Source: Aquimarina brevivitae (GTDB lineage Bacteria > Bacteroidota > Bacteroidia > Flavobacteriales > Flavobacteriaceae). Taken from it: a DNA stretch of 64,000 bases. A program made the translations under genes and the position numbers. Where the stretch lies: contig NZ_SGXE01000001.1 in the NCBI RefSeq assembly GCF_004216895.1, forward strand, positions 1,594,208-1,658,207, written 5' to 3'. Under the pieces are notes generated by a model that ran no database searches, had not been told where the DNA came from, and worked only from the letters and a program-made list of their open reading frames with translations. Below, one piece after another: positions 45,595 to 55,300 of this stretch. Within the stretch, counting starts at the first letter, position 1, and each line of letters opens with the position of its first letter.

Positions 45595-46662
45595 GTTGTC
45601 ATTTAACTCCAATAAATATCGAGCCGCAGCAAATGGAGTTGTTTTGTGCTGTAATACATCTTCTATTTGCACAGGAAGTTCTTTTTTAACCTTAGGATGC
45701 TCAAAAAAACGTTTTTTTAATTGCTCTTCTATAGTTTGTAGCAGCCAGTACTTATTTTGATGCTGTCTATTGGCATAAAAATAGCCGTTTTGCTGAGTCA
45801 TATCTATATACTTGGCAATGAGAGTCCAAACTTCGTCAATACCTTCTTTTTGTATTGCACTACAGGTAAGTACCTGTGGTTGCCATTTATTTTGATTGAT
45901 GGGTAAGAGGTGTAAAGCTTTTTGAAATTGATTTTTAGCTTCCTTAGCGCGCAACTTGTTATCTCCGTCTGCTTTATTGATAACGATAGAATCTGCCATT
46001 TCTATAATTCCTCTCTTAATACCTTGCAGCTCATCACCAGCACCAGCCAGTTTAAGCAATAAAAAGAAATCCACCATACTATGCACCGCTGTTTCACTTT
46101 GACCGACACCAACCGTTTCAATAATGATAATATCAAAACCGGCAGCTTCGCATAAAACAACCGATTCTCGAGTTTTTTGAGCTACTCCACCTAGTGAGGT
46201 TCCTGCAGGGGAGGGTCTGATGTAAGCGTTTTTGGAACGTACCAACTGTTCCATTCGGGTTTTATCACCCAGGATACTACCTTTAGATATAGTACTACTA
46301 GGGTCAATGGCTAATACAGCAACTTTTTTACCCAAATTGATGAGAAGTTCACCAAGCGCTTCGATAAACGTACTTTTACCAACGCCAGGTACACCGGTTA
46401 TACCAATCCTAACGGATTTATTAGCATAGGGTAAACATTTTTCGATGAGTTGTTGTGCTTTTTCGTTATGATTTTGTTGGTTGCTTTCTATTAAGGTAAT
46501 AGCTTGGCTTAGGCTTGTAGTGTTCTTGGCTATAATACCGTCAAATAATGCTTTAATATCAACGGATTTTCGTTGTTTTTTTTTAAAAAGTTCTAACGCA
46601 GCCTTTTGCTTTTCAGAAGTTGCCTGATGGCTTGGATTGGTATTTTCGTTTTTTGGGTTCAA
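45589..46662 (-). CDS. meaB: Methylmalonyl-CoA mutase-associated GTPase MeaB
   Basis: A 357-residue P-loop G protein that guards and reloads the B12 cofactor of methylmalonyl-CoA mutase. Walker A is GVPGVGKST (90-98). The family segments LAIDPSS, DKTRMEQL, YIRPSPAGTSLGG, IIIETVGVGQSE and NKADGDN are all visible. The mutase genes are not in this window, but a cobalamin adenosyltransferase lies at 56.2 kb, consistent with a B12-dependent propionate pathway. Confidence 0.95.
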   Translation of the reverse strand: MNPKNENTNPSHQATSEKQKAALELFKKKQRKSVDIKALFDGIIAKNTTSLSQAITLIESNQQNHNEKAQQLIEKCLPYANKSVRIGITGVPGVGKSTFIEALGELLINLGKKVAVLAIDPSSTISKGSILGDKTRMEQLVRSKNAYIRPSPAGTSLGGVAQKTRESVVLCEAAGFDIIIIETVGVGQSETAVHSMVDFFLLLKLAGAGDELQGIKRGIIEMADSIVINKADGDNKLRAKEAKNQFQKALHLLPINQNKWQPQVLTCSAIQKEGIDEVWTLIAKYIDMTQQNGYFYANRQHQNKYWLLQTIEEQLKKRFFEHPKVKKELPVQIEDVLQHKTTPFAAARYLLELNDNS

Positions 46663-46702
46663 AATTATGATTTGTACAAAGGTATATTCTTTTTTGGAGA
46701 AA

Positions 46703-47224
46703 TTAAATCATCTCTTTGGTGGTGATAGGAATAGCCAGGGAGGTTTTATGATAAGAAATTATAAGTAGGGTAAATCCATTTGCATTTTCAAAATAAATAG
46801 CAAACTGGTCTACTTCTTTAAGTAAAGGGATTTTAGGAACCTCTAGTGTTAAAACACTTTGATCTTCAGTTGAATCTTTCGCTGTATTAAAAATCTTTTT
46901 CCACCAGGGTAGCTTGGCGTTGAAAAGGACTTTGAAAGACTGTGTCTTGGGAACAAGAGTAAGGTGATAAGTGCCTAGCTTTAATGTACTGCCATCAATT
47001 AAGACTTGCTTGTTAATCTCAAAATCAATTTTAGGAAGTGGGTACGTGCCTTCTTTTGTAGACTGATGTAGTGAAGCTGCCTGGTTTTTGTGGTATGCTA
47101 TTTTAATAGTTGTATTATTAAATTGATGCTCTACAAGAACTGATGGCTCTTTTTTAACAGTAAAAAATAAAAGCCCTAGTCCTACAACCAAAAGGAGTAA
47201 AAGAATTAATTTTCTTTTTGTCAT
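46703..47224 (-). CDS. DUF2911 family protein, membrane-anchored
   Basis: A 173-residue protein with an N-terminal hydrophobic anchor (LILLLLLVVGLGLLFFTV). The rest matches DUF2911: LIDGSTLKLGTYHLTLVP, then FKVLFNAK, and the final LLIISYHKTSLAIPI. This is a beta-sandwich family of unknown function common in Bacteroidota. The periplasmic side is predicted from the anchor. It sits 40 bases upstream of meaB on the same strand. Confidence 0.65.
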   Translation of the reverse strand: MTKRKLILLLLLVVGLGLLFFTVKKEPSVLVEHQFNNTTIKIAYHKNQAASLHQSTKEGTYPLPKIDFEINKQVLIDGSTLKLGTYHLTLVPKTQSFKVLFNAKLPWWKKIFNTAKDSTEDQSVLTLEVPKIPLLKEVDQFAIYFENANGFTLLIISYHKTSLAIPITTKEMI

Positions 47225-47277
47225 AGGAGCTTTAATTTAAGACACATAAAACTATTGCATTTTACACTGCTACCAGA

Positions 47278-47484
47278 TTAAAAGCAAATATTTAACTCTT
47301 TTTTGATTTCTAAGATACCAATGGCAAGTTTTATTTTTTCTTCATAGATAAGTTGTTGAATATCGTTATCTACCATCGACGTATGCATAAAATTATCCAG
47401 TTGCAGCAATTCACGTTCTTTCATCAGCATATAGTTCATTATGGAATCTACACGGGGTTGTTTTGATACAAAAGTAGTATTCAT
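47278..47484 (-). CDS. Possible small protein of unknown function
   Basis: A 68-residue reading, mostly helical and charged (MLMKERELLQLDNFMH and YEEKIKLAIGILEIKKEL). It has no export signal. It lies between the sigma factor and the DUF2911 gene in a space otherwise without genes and does not overlap another gene. Support is only its composition and position, so this is tentative. Confidence 0.4.
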   Translation of the reverse strand: MNTTFVSKQPRVDSIMNYMLMKERELLQLDNFMHTSMVDNDIQQLIYEEKIKLAIGILEIKKELNICF

Positions 47485-47789
47485 AAGATGTGCAATTTTG
47501 TGTTCTACATACTTATGTACGAAGAAAGCATCAGTAGGGTTTTCAGTTGATTCATTTTTTTAGCATAATTTTAAAAGCATAGGGGAGTTATCCATATCTT
47601 TTGGTATACTTTGTGCATTAAAAATCTTGGATTTTATGTAAAGGATGAACTAGAAATTAAAGAGTGGTATAAAATTTTACTTTTTTTACAAAGTCAGCAA
47701 TGATTTTTGCAACACTTATAGTTCCAGTTCGTTTATAGTAGTAAGAATAAAAACCAAAGGTTAATTCACTAATCAAAATTTAGAAAAGT
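47485..47789. other. 305-bp intergenic region, nothing clear seen
   Basis: Divergent space between a small - strand reading and the sigma-factor operon. No open frame, strong hairpin or paired promoter boxes are visible. Confidence 0.4.
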
Positions 47790-48335
47790 TTGTTACAGAG
47801 CGAGCTTATAGAAAAATGTAGAGCTAACGATCGTAAAGCGCAGATGAAACTGTATAATAAATACTGTGATGGTATGTATTATGTAGCCCTACGTTTTTTA
47901 AAAGATCCGTTTGAAGCAGAAGAAGCCATGCAAGAATCTTTTATAAAGGCTTTTGCAAAGCTCCACCAATTTACAGGGGATGTAACCTTTGGGGCTTGGT
48001 TAAAAAGAATCGTTATTAATAAGAGCATTGATATGCTCAAAGCAAAAAAGCTGAATATGGTAGCAATCAATGAGCAGGTGATGGGGACAGTAGAGGAACA
48101 AAATGATTGGTCCGTAGAAGATTCAGTAACTGTAGATGAAATAAAGAAGGCAATTGAGTCCTTGCCCGAAAAATATAGATACGCAGTCATGTTATTTCTA
48201 ATAGAGGGCTACGATCATAAAGAAATTAGTGAAATATTAGATATTACTCCAGTAGCTTCAAGGACGCTGGTTCATAGAGGTAAAAAACAACTTCAGGAGA
48301 AGCTAAAACATTTGAAAGATGGCACAGGATATTAG
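47790..48335 (+). CDS. ECF-type RNA polymerase sigma factor
   Basis: A 181-residue extracytoplasmic-function sigma factor. Region 2 contains FLKDPFEAEEAMQESFIKAF and FGAWLKRIVINKSIDML, and region 4 contains LPEKYRYAVMLFLIEGYDHKEI and the helix-turn-helix EILDITPVASRTLVHRGKKQL. It should direct transcription of envelope genes on signal. The start is TTG at 47790; no ATG fits upstream of region 2. It overlaps the next gene by 17 bp, which encodes a likely anti-sigma factor. Confidence 0.92.
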   Translation: MLQSELIEKCRANDRKAQMKLYNKYCDGMYYVALRFLKDPFEAEEAMQESFIKAFAKLHQFTGDVTFGAWLKRIVINKSIDMLKAKKLNMVAINEQVMGTVEEQNDWSVEDSVTVDEIKKAIESLPEKYRYAVMLFLIEGYDHKEISEILDITPVASRTLVHRGKKQLQEKLKHLKDGTGY

Positions 48336-48930
48336 AGAACTTTTAAGGCAGGATAATAAGATCCCAACCGGAACGATTAGAAAAGGGCATAAAGATCGAT
48401 TTTTAGCAAAGCTAGATCAGGAATTACCTGTAAAGAAGAGTACCCCTTCATTTTATTGGCTGAAAATAGCTGCGAGTATTACAGTTTTATTTTCGATATC
48501 TGTTTTGACATTTAATCAGTTGAATACTGGGGCTAATGCTAATAATCCCTTAGTTGATGCTGAGCAAGTAGAGTCAAAAAATGCAACCGTAGTTTTGCCT
48601 AAGCAAAACTCTGCCTTAGCAAAGATGAATCCTGATTTTGAGAAAATTGAAAATACATTCTTAACCGCGATGAAGGTTCAACTCACAGAAATTAATATAA
48701 CTGATGAAAACCGCGAGATGGTAGATAGTTATATGAAAAGACTTAAAAATTTGGACGAAGAATATCAACGGTTAAGTAAAGAGCTGATTGAAGTAGGGCC
48801 AAATACACAAAATGTAGACGCAATGATAGAAAATTTAACGATGCGACTCAATTTATTAAAACGACTTAATGAGCAGCTCAAAGCGCTAGAAAAGATTGAA
48901 AATGAAGATTATTATGAAATACAGGCTTAA
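48319..48930 (+). CDS. Probable membrane anti-sigma factor
   Basis: A 203-residue protein with one membrane helix at about 45-65 (WLKIAASITVLFSISVLTF). The short cytoplasmic N-terminus faces the sigma factor, and the C-terminal part is helical and probably coiled-coil (EENREMVDSYMKRLKNLDEEYQRL style). Its gene overlaps both the ECF sigma gene and the following surface-protein gene. No zinc-binding motif is seen, so the anti-sigma role is inferred from topology and position. Confidence 0.7.
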   Translation: MAQDIRELLRQDNKIPTGTIRKGHKDRFLAKLDQELPVKKSTPSFYWLKIAASITVLFSISVLTFNQLNTGANANNPLVDAEQVESKNATVVLPKQNSALAKMNPDFEKIENTFLTAMKVQLTEINITDENREMVDSYMKRLKNLDEEYQRLSKELIEVGPNTQNVDAMIENLTMRLNLLKRLNEQLKALEKIENEDYYEIQA

Positions 48931-50320
48931 CGTTTTTATACTGCTATCTTTTTCTGGTTGGTTAGCGTCAGCTCAGGATATACAGCAAAAGCTAAAAGAA
49001 TCTTTTGCTGTAGATAAAGAGGTGGTTATTGCCATTAATGCCAGTCATACCAATATAGTGTTTGAAACCTGGAATAAAAATACGGTGGAAGTTTCAGCCT
49101 ATATTCAAGGTAATGATTTAGGTGGTGATTACACCGATGCTTTATTAAAAAGCTGGCAGGTGGATGCTACAGGGAGTGCCAACGCGGTAACCGTAAATGC
49201 TTCAGCAGGTAGTTTTTGGTTTAAGAAAATAGAACCACAACAAGTATACGTACAGCAAGGATCAAATGAGCTTAGAGCATTAAATCCGGTTATTTCAGAT
49301 ATGTTAGAACCTATTTTAGAAAATCTTTCGGATAACCCAATGCCAAGTACACTCGAAGAAAATTTAGCAGCTCTCAATTCAGAGTATCAAAAATTCAAAA
49401 AGGACGAAAATAAATACATTCAACAGTGGGAGACTCAAATAAAAGATAAATTCGGAGACGACTATAGTAAGGAATCCAAAAGCTGGACTCAGCGCTTCAC
49501 TTCAAATACGGATCAATCTAAAATGGAGGTAAGCATTACTATGTCTACTGATCAATTGCAAAATAATGATCAGGGATGGCGAGATGAATTTAACCGTAGA
49601 ATGCAACAGTGGGCAGAGCAGCTGGCTACGGAATTTTCGGCAAATCCTGTAAATCAAAATGCAGCTACTTATCAATTTTATGTATACAAATCTGGCGACA
49701 ACACACAAAGCCCTAAAGGAATTGATAAGGTGATTAAAATTAAAATGCCTTATAACGCCAATGTGCGATTAAATGTTCGTCACGGAGATATTAATTTACC
49801 GCCTAAAATTCTGGATCTTAAGGCTTCGCTATCTCACGTTAAATTAAATGCTAATGAAATAGATGGGGATCAAACCTATATCAAAGCTTCCTACTCTCCA
49901 GTAACCGTAACGGAATGGAAAAATGGTAGATTGGTTATGAATTATGTAAAGAATTGTCGAATTCAAAAAGCGACAAATTTGAATTTAAATTCGGATTCAA
50001 GCAATATTTTTATTCAGCAATTGACGGGTAAAGGAGTAATATCCGGAAGTTTTGGAGCCGTAACCATTGCTAATGTGTCAGAATCATTTTCTACGCTGGA
50101 TTTAGTGATGCAAAACAGTGATTTTAAGCTTAAGCTACCTGAAGGTGCATTCAATTTGATGTATACCGGCTCTCAGAGTAGAGTAGCAATACCTAAAACC
50201 TTAGAAGCTAACGCGCGACGTAATTTCGGCAACGTTTTTATAAATGGATACCAGACAAGTAGAGATACAGAAAAAGTGATAACGATTAATGCAAAATACA
50301 GCAGTGTAATATTGCAATAA
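48914..50320 (+). CDS. Secreted adhesin-like protein (DUF4097-like)
   Basis: A 468-residue exported protein, taken from ATG 48914 so that the signal peptide begins MKYRLNVFILLSF and ends ASAQ. The N-terminal 220 residues contain strands and a long charged helix region. The C-terminal 200 residues form repeating beta turns (VRHGDINLP, ATNLNLNSDSSNIFI, FGNVFINGY) like the DUF4097 beta-helix family, often called putative adhesin. It overlaps the anti-sigma gene by 17 bp, so it is made with the ECF pair. Confidence 0.75.
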   Translation: MKYRLNVFILLSFSGWLASAQDIQQKLKESFAVDKEVVIAINASHTNIVFETWNKNTVEVSAYIQGNDLGGDYTDALLKSWQVDATGSANAVTVNASAGSFWFKKIEPQQVYVQQGSNELRALNPVISDMLEPILENLSDNPMPSTLEENLAALNSEYQKFKKDENKYIQQWETQIKDKFGDDYSKESKSWTQRFTSNTDQSKMEVSITMSTDQLQNNDQGWRDEFNRRMQQWAEQLATEFSANPVNQNAATYQFYVYKSGDNTQSPKGIDKVIKIKMPYNANVRLNVRHGDINLPPKILDLKASLSHVKLNANEIDGDQTYIKASYSPVTVTEWKNGRLVMNYVKNCRIQKATNLNLNSDSSNIFIQQLTGKGVISGSFGAVTIANVSESFSTLDLVMQNSDFKLKLPEGAFNLMYTGSQSRVAIPKTLEANARRNFGNVFINGYQTSRDTEKVITINAKYSSVILQ

Positions 50321-50343
50321 ATAAATAGTAGTGTTAATTGTAG

Positions 50344-50386
50344 AAAAGCTCTATAAATTCAATGATATGATTTATAGGGCTTTTTT
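50344..50386 (+). terminator. Terminator of the ECF sigma operon
   Basis: AAAAGCTCTATAAAT pairs with ATTTATAGGGCTTTT (one G-U pair), followed by T residues, 24 bases after the stop. Confidence 0.8.
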
Positions 50387-50727
50387 AATTCATTATATTT
50401 TGCACCAAAAGTTGTCATATTATCAGGGATTTTAAGGCAGCTTTAAAAAAATAGAGATGACAGAATCTAGTGAAATTGTGTATTTCATCTACTATATATG
50501 TAACACATCTGCTTTTCATTTCTTTTTTTAGGTACAAATATTTGATTTTCAGGTAATTACAATTTAGTATGTGCTAAATGTTAAAGTTTTGTGTCATTGA
50601 TCGATACAGATTTCCGTTTGGTCTAAAAGTTCTCCTTTTATTTTAATTATCAGCATTTTAGTAATATAATTGTATGGTAAACCCGTAAGAAAATTACCAG
50701 ATTAAACAATATTTACCCAAAATAGAT
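50387..50727. other. 341-bp intergenic region, nothing clear seen
   Basis: AT-rich space upstream of the tandem-module protein gene. It probably contains its promoter, but no TAnnTTTG box with a correctly spaced TTG was found, and there is no open frame or strong hairpin. Confidence 0.4.
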
Positions 50728-51357
50728 ATGAGAACTTTAGCCTACATAATTATACTTTTCTTTTGTTTTAACGCACACGCTAATTATGTGAATGATACTC
50801 TTAAGGTAGAAAAAGAGGGATTCATTGTTAGTGTAGTTGATTTCCAAGAAGGTGATAAGATAAAGCTTTTTGAAGCCGAGACTATGGTGCATATTCTATC
50901 TAAGACAAGAGGTCAAGTAGATTTATCAATGTTACCAATTGGGAAATACTTATTAGAAAACAATGAGGGTAGATCTGTAATTATCGAAAAAAGCGAAAAC
51001 GATTTAGTCGTTGAGCAGGGAATGTTAACGGATGAGTATGTAGTGGCTAATGATAGCGAATATGTTAAAGATGGGGATTATGATACAGCTGAAGAATTAG
51101 AGACATATTATACGGATAATGAAGCAGACTTGTTAAATATTACAAGAGAAGGGGATAAGATTACTGTTGTAGATTTTGAAGCTGGTGATGAAATTAAACT
51201 ATTTGAAGTAAAAAATACAGTTCACGTTTTAACGAAAAGCATAAGACACGTTGATTTAACACAGTTACCTGATGGTGTATATGTATTAAAGAATAACAGG
51301 GGTCAATCAGTTGTTGTTGAGAAATTCTCTGAAGACAACCCGATTGCTGATATGTAG
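50728..51357 (+). CDS. Exported protein of two tandem sorting-domain-like modules
   Basis: A 209-residue protein with a signal peptide (LAYIIILFFCFNAHA). The mature part is two copies of one module, residues 25-90 and 135-201, identical at about half of positions, each with VVDF, GD-IKLFE, VH-L-K, VDL--LP-G-Y and NN-G-SVV-EK. This layout resembles the C-terminal sorting domain of type IX secreted proteins, though here there is no cargo domain. An acidic Tyr-rich linker joins them. Function is unknown. Confidence 0.7.
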   Translation: MRTLAYIIILFFCFNAHANYVNDTLKVEKEGFIVSVVDFQEGDKIKLFEAETMVHILSKTRGQVDLSMLPIGKYLLENNEGRSVIIEKSENDLVVEQGMLTDEYVVANDSEYVKDGDYDTAEELETYYTDNEADLLNITREGDKITVVDFEAGDEIKLFEVKNTVHVLTKSIRHVDLTQLPDGVYVLKNNRGQSVVVEKFSEDNPIADM

Positions 51358-51381
51358 AAGTATTCGACTTCATTTTCACAT

Positions 51382-51412
51382 AAAAAACCTATCCGTTCTG
51401 GATAGGTTTTTT
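51382..51412 (+). terminator. Strong Rho-independent terminator
   Basis: AAAAAACCTATCC pairs perfectly with GGATAGGTTTTTT across a 5-base loop, 24 bases after the stop. Confidence 0.92.
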
Positions 51413-51541
51413 GATTTTATTAGAGAGGTATAGTATCTTTTAAAATCTTTCGATGTTTCTCCACTTGCCTACGAATATTGTTTACTATTTTTGAAGCGTT
51501 TTACGATCGTAATTTTTATCAGGTATTATCTCTTTTATATT

Positions 51542-52222
51542 ATGAATGCTGAATTAATAAATGCCTTATCCAATAGTTTTACCAATATACTTCCTTCTTA
51601 CTACCAATCCTCAGATTACCTACCCATAAATTTGTCAAACACTAACACGGAGCTACAAGGTGTTGATGTTGCTTCCTCTAGTGCTATGGAACGGTATATA
51701 GAGGGCTATTTAAAAAGGAATAAAGCAAAAGTGGCCTATGGAGGTTACCTCGAAAAAAGAGCTATTTATCAAAGAAGTGAACACTTTAATCAAAACGATC
51801 CTGATACTGAGCGTAACATCCACTTGGGGTTAGATTTATGGTGTCCTGCTGGTACTCCTATCATCGCTCCTTTATCAGGAACAGTTCATAGCTTTAAAAA
51901 CAATGATAACTACGGAGATTATGGTCCGACTATTATAGTAGAGCATACGGTAGGAGATATAAAATTATATACTTTATACGGACATTTAAGCTTAGCATCT
52001 ATACAAGGCTTAGAAAAACAAAAAAACGTCGTTAAAGGTCAGCAAATAGCCGAATTAGGGGACGCTTCTGTCAATGGAGACTACGCACCACATTTACATT
52101 TTCAAATCATACTGGATATGCAAGGGAATGAAGGAGATTATCCGGGTGTCTGTTCTAAACGAGACCTATCTTTTTATCAAAAAAATTGTCCGGATCCTAA
52201 TCTAATTTTAAATTTAGGTTAG
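51542..52222 (+). CDS. M23 family metallopeptidase
   Basis: A 226-residue LytM-type zinc peptidase from ATG 51542; a TTG at 51491 would add 17 residues. The zinc motif is HLGLDLWCPAGTPI (HxxxD) and the later PHLHFQI supplies HxH, with YGHL between. These enzymes cut peptidoglycan cross-bridges. There is no obvious signal peptide in the chosen start. The longer TTG form has a hydrophobic leader (FTIVIFIRYYLFYI) that could serve as one, so the start matters for location. Confidence 0.85.
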   Translation: MNAELINALSNSFTNILPSYYQSSDYLPINLSNTNTELQGVDVASSSAMERYIEGYLKRNKAKVAYGGYLEKRAIYQRSEHFNQNDPDTERNIHLGLDLWCPAGTPIIAPLSGTVHSFKNNDNYGDYGPTIIVEHTVGDIKLYTLYGHLSLASIQGLEKQKNVVKGQQIAELGDASVNGDYAPHLHFQIILDMQGNEGDYPGVCSKRDLSFYQKNCPDPNLILNLG

Positions 52223-52261
52223 ACAAGCTAAGGATGTGAAATTGTAAATAGATTCAAAAAC

Positions 52262-52299
52262 AAAAAAAGCTCTTGATGTTTTCACCAAGAGCTTTTTTT
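52262..52299. terminator. Bidirectional terminator between the M23 gene and secA
   Basis: AAAAAAAGCTCTTG pairs with CAAGAGCTTTTTTT (perfect 14-bp stem, 10-base loop). It has T runs in both directions and lies between two converging genes. Confidence 0.9.
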
Positions 52300-52316
52300 A
52301 AACCTAAAGCAATCTT

Positions 52317-55300
52317 TTATTCATCCACAAGCACCCATTCTCCCTTGTCCAATAAAGGAATAGCTTGTTTATATTTCAAGGTTTTATTTTCTCCACTCAT
52401 TACGTGCTTGATGGTAACCTTATCGTTTCTACCGATTTTAGGCTGTTCTCTTACAATCGTTTCAGTGACTTGCGGTCTTTGTTGTGTTTGTCCTGCAGCT
52501 CGATTCATAGCTGCTCTTTCATCCATATTTGGAATTTCCTCTTTGGTGGTTTCAAGATTTTCTTTTCGTCGTACTTGTCGCGCTTCAGAAATATCTTGTG
52601 TGTTACCTGTCGGTAACTCTCCTTTAAATAAGAATGAAATTACGTCTTTGTTAACCTCTTCGATCATCGCTTTGAATAATTCAAAGGCTTCAAACTTGTA
52701 AATAAGTAATGGGTCTTTTTGTTCGTGAACTGCTAGCTGCACACTTTGCTTAAGTTCATCCATTTTTCGAAGATGCGTCTTCCAGGCATCATCTATAATG
52801 GCTAAAGTGATATTTTTTTCAAAATCAGTAATCAGCTGTTTACCTTCTGTTTCATATGCTTTTTCAAGATTGGTAGCTACATTTAAACTTTTTACACCAT
52901 CTGTAAATGGAACTAAAATGCGTTCGTAATTACTACTTGGATCTTCAAAAACTTTTTTGATAACAGGATAAGCGATCTCAGCATTGCGCTTCATTTTATC
53001 TTGATAATGCTGATATGCGGCTTTATAAACTGCTCCAGTTATTTTCTGAGTATCCATTTTTTCGAACTCAGTTTCTGAAACTGGACTGCTCATAGAGAAA
53101 TAACGGATTAACTCAAACTCAAAATTTTTAAAGTCCTGAGCTATTTTATTACCCTCGGTGATTACTTCTGCGGTATCAAATATCATATTTGCAATATCAA
53201 CACGTAAGCGCTCACCAAATAACGCGTGGTATCTTCTTTTGTAAACCACCTCTCGCTGAGCATTCATTACGTCATCGTATTCTAATAGACGTTTTCTTAC
53301 ACCAAAGTTGTTCTCTTCTACTTTTTTCTGTGCGCGTTCAATGGATTTAGTAATCATAGAATGCTGAATAACCTCGCCTTCCTTGAGTCCCATTTTGTCC
53401 ATCATTTTAGCAATTCGCTCCGATCCAAATAATCGCATTAAATTATCTTCTAAGGATACATAGAACTGAGAGCTACCAGGATCTCCCTGACGACCAGAAC
53501 GACCGCGAAGCTGTCTATCTACACGTCTGGAGTCGTGGCGTTCTGTACCGATTATCGCTAAACCGCCAGCTTCTTTTACCTCATCACTTAGCTTAATATC
53601 TGTACCTCGACCGGCCATATTGGTAGCAATGGTTACCATACCTTTTTTTCCGGCTTCTGCTACAATGTCTGCTTCTTTTTTGTGGAGTTTCGCATTTAAT
53701 ACATTGTGTTGTATTTTTCGCATACTCAACATTCGCCCTAATAATTCAGAGATTTCAACTGAGGTAGTACCAATCAGTACAGGTCTACCTGCATTAGATA
53801 ATTCTACCACCTCTTCGATAACAGCATTGTATTTTTCGCGCTTTGTTTTATAGACGAGGTCTTCCTTATCTTTTCTCGCAATAGGTCTGTTAGTCGGAAT
53901 TTCTACAACATCTAATTTATAAATTTCCCAAAGCTCTCCCGCCTCTGTAACTGCTGTACCTGTCATACCCGACAGTTTTTTGTACATTCTGAAATAATTT
54001 TGCAGTGTTACCGTAGCAAATGTTTGGGTAGCATCTTCAATCTTTACATTTTCCTTTGCTTCTATAGCCTGGTGAAGACCATCACTATACCTACGGCCAT
54101 CCATAATACGACCGGTTTGCTCATCAACAATTTTTACTTTGTTATCCATTACTACATATTCAACATCTTTTTCGAATAGTGAATATGCTTTTAACAATTG
54201 TCTTAGGGTATGTATACGTTCACTCTTAACGCTATAATCTCTAAAAAGTTCTTCCTTCTTTTCTGCTTCTTCTTCTTTAGATAACCCTAAACTTTCTATT
54301 TTGGCGATTTCCATACCGATTTCGGGGAGTACAAAGAACTCTGGATCTTCTTTACCAGAAATGTAATCTACACCTTTGTCGGTTAAATCTATCTGATTAT
54401 TCTTTTCTTCGATAACATAGTAAAGATCAGCATCCACTTTGTGCATTTCTCTATTGTTATCCTGCATATAAAAGTTTTCTGTTTTTTGAAGCATTTGTTT
54501 TACTCCTTCTTCACTCAAAAACTTGATTAATGCTTTGTTTTTAGGCATTCCTCTATAAACCTGTAATAGTTTAAAACTACCATCTTTGGTATTGCCTTCA
54601 TTAATTAGTTTTTTGGCTTCAGCTAAAACAGTGGTAAGGTATTTTTGCTGTACACTAACAATATCAGCAATTTTTGGTTTTAATTCATCAAACTCGTGGA
54701 CATCTCCTTTAGGTACCGGACCTGATATAATTAATGGCGTTCGGGCATCATCAATAAGTACGGAATCCACCTCATCAATAATTGCATAGTTATGTGGTTT
54801 CTGTACAAGATCATCAGGGGCGTGAGACATATTATCTCTTAAGTAATCAAAACCAAATTCATTATTAGTTCCGTAAGTAATATCTGCATTATAAGCAGCT
54901 CTACGCTCTGCTGAATTAGGTCTGTGATTATCGATACAGTCAACAGAAAGCCCGTGGAATTGAAATATCGGAGCCATCCATTCACTATCTCGTCTTGCCA
55001 GGTAGTCGTTAACCGTTACCAAATGTACTCCATTACCCGATAATGCATTAAGGTATACAGGTAGCGTTGCCACCAAGGTTTTACCTTCACCTGTTTGCAT
55101 TTCGGCAACTTTTCCTTCGTGTAATGCGATACCACCGATTAACTGTACATCATAGTGAACCATATCCCAGGTAACTTCTTTCCCGGCAGCATCCCAGCTT
55201 GTTTGCCATATGGCTTTTTCGCCTTCCAGGGAAACATAATCTTTGGCTCCGGACAATTCTCTGTCATAGGTAGACGCAGCAACTTCGATTTGATCATTAT

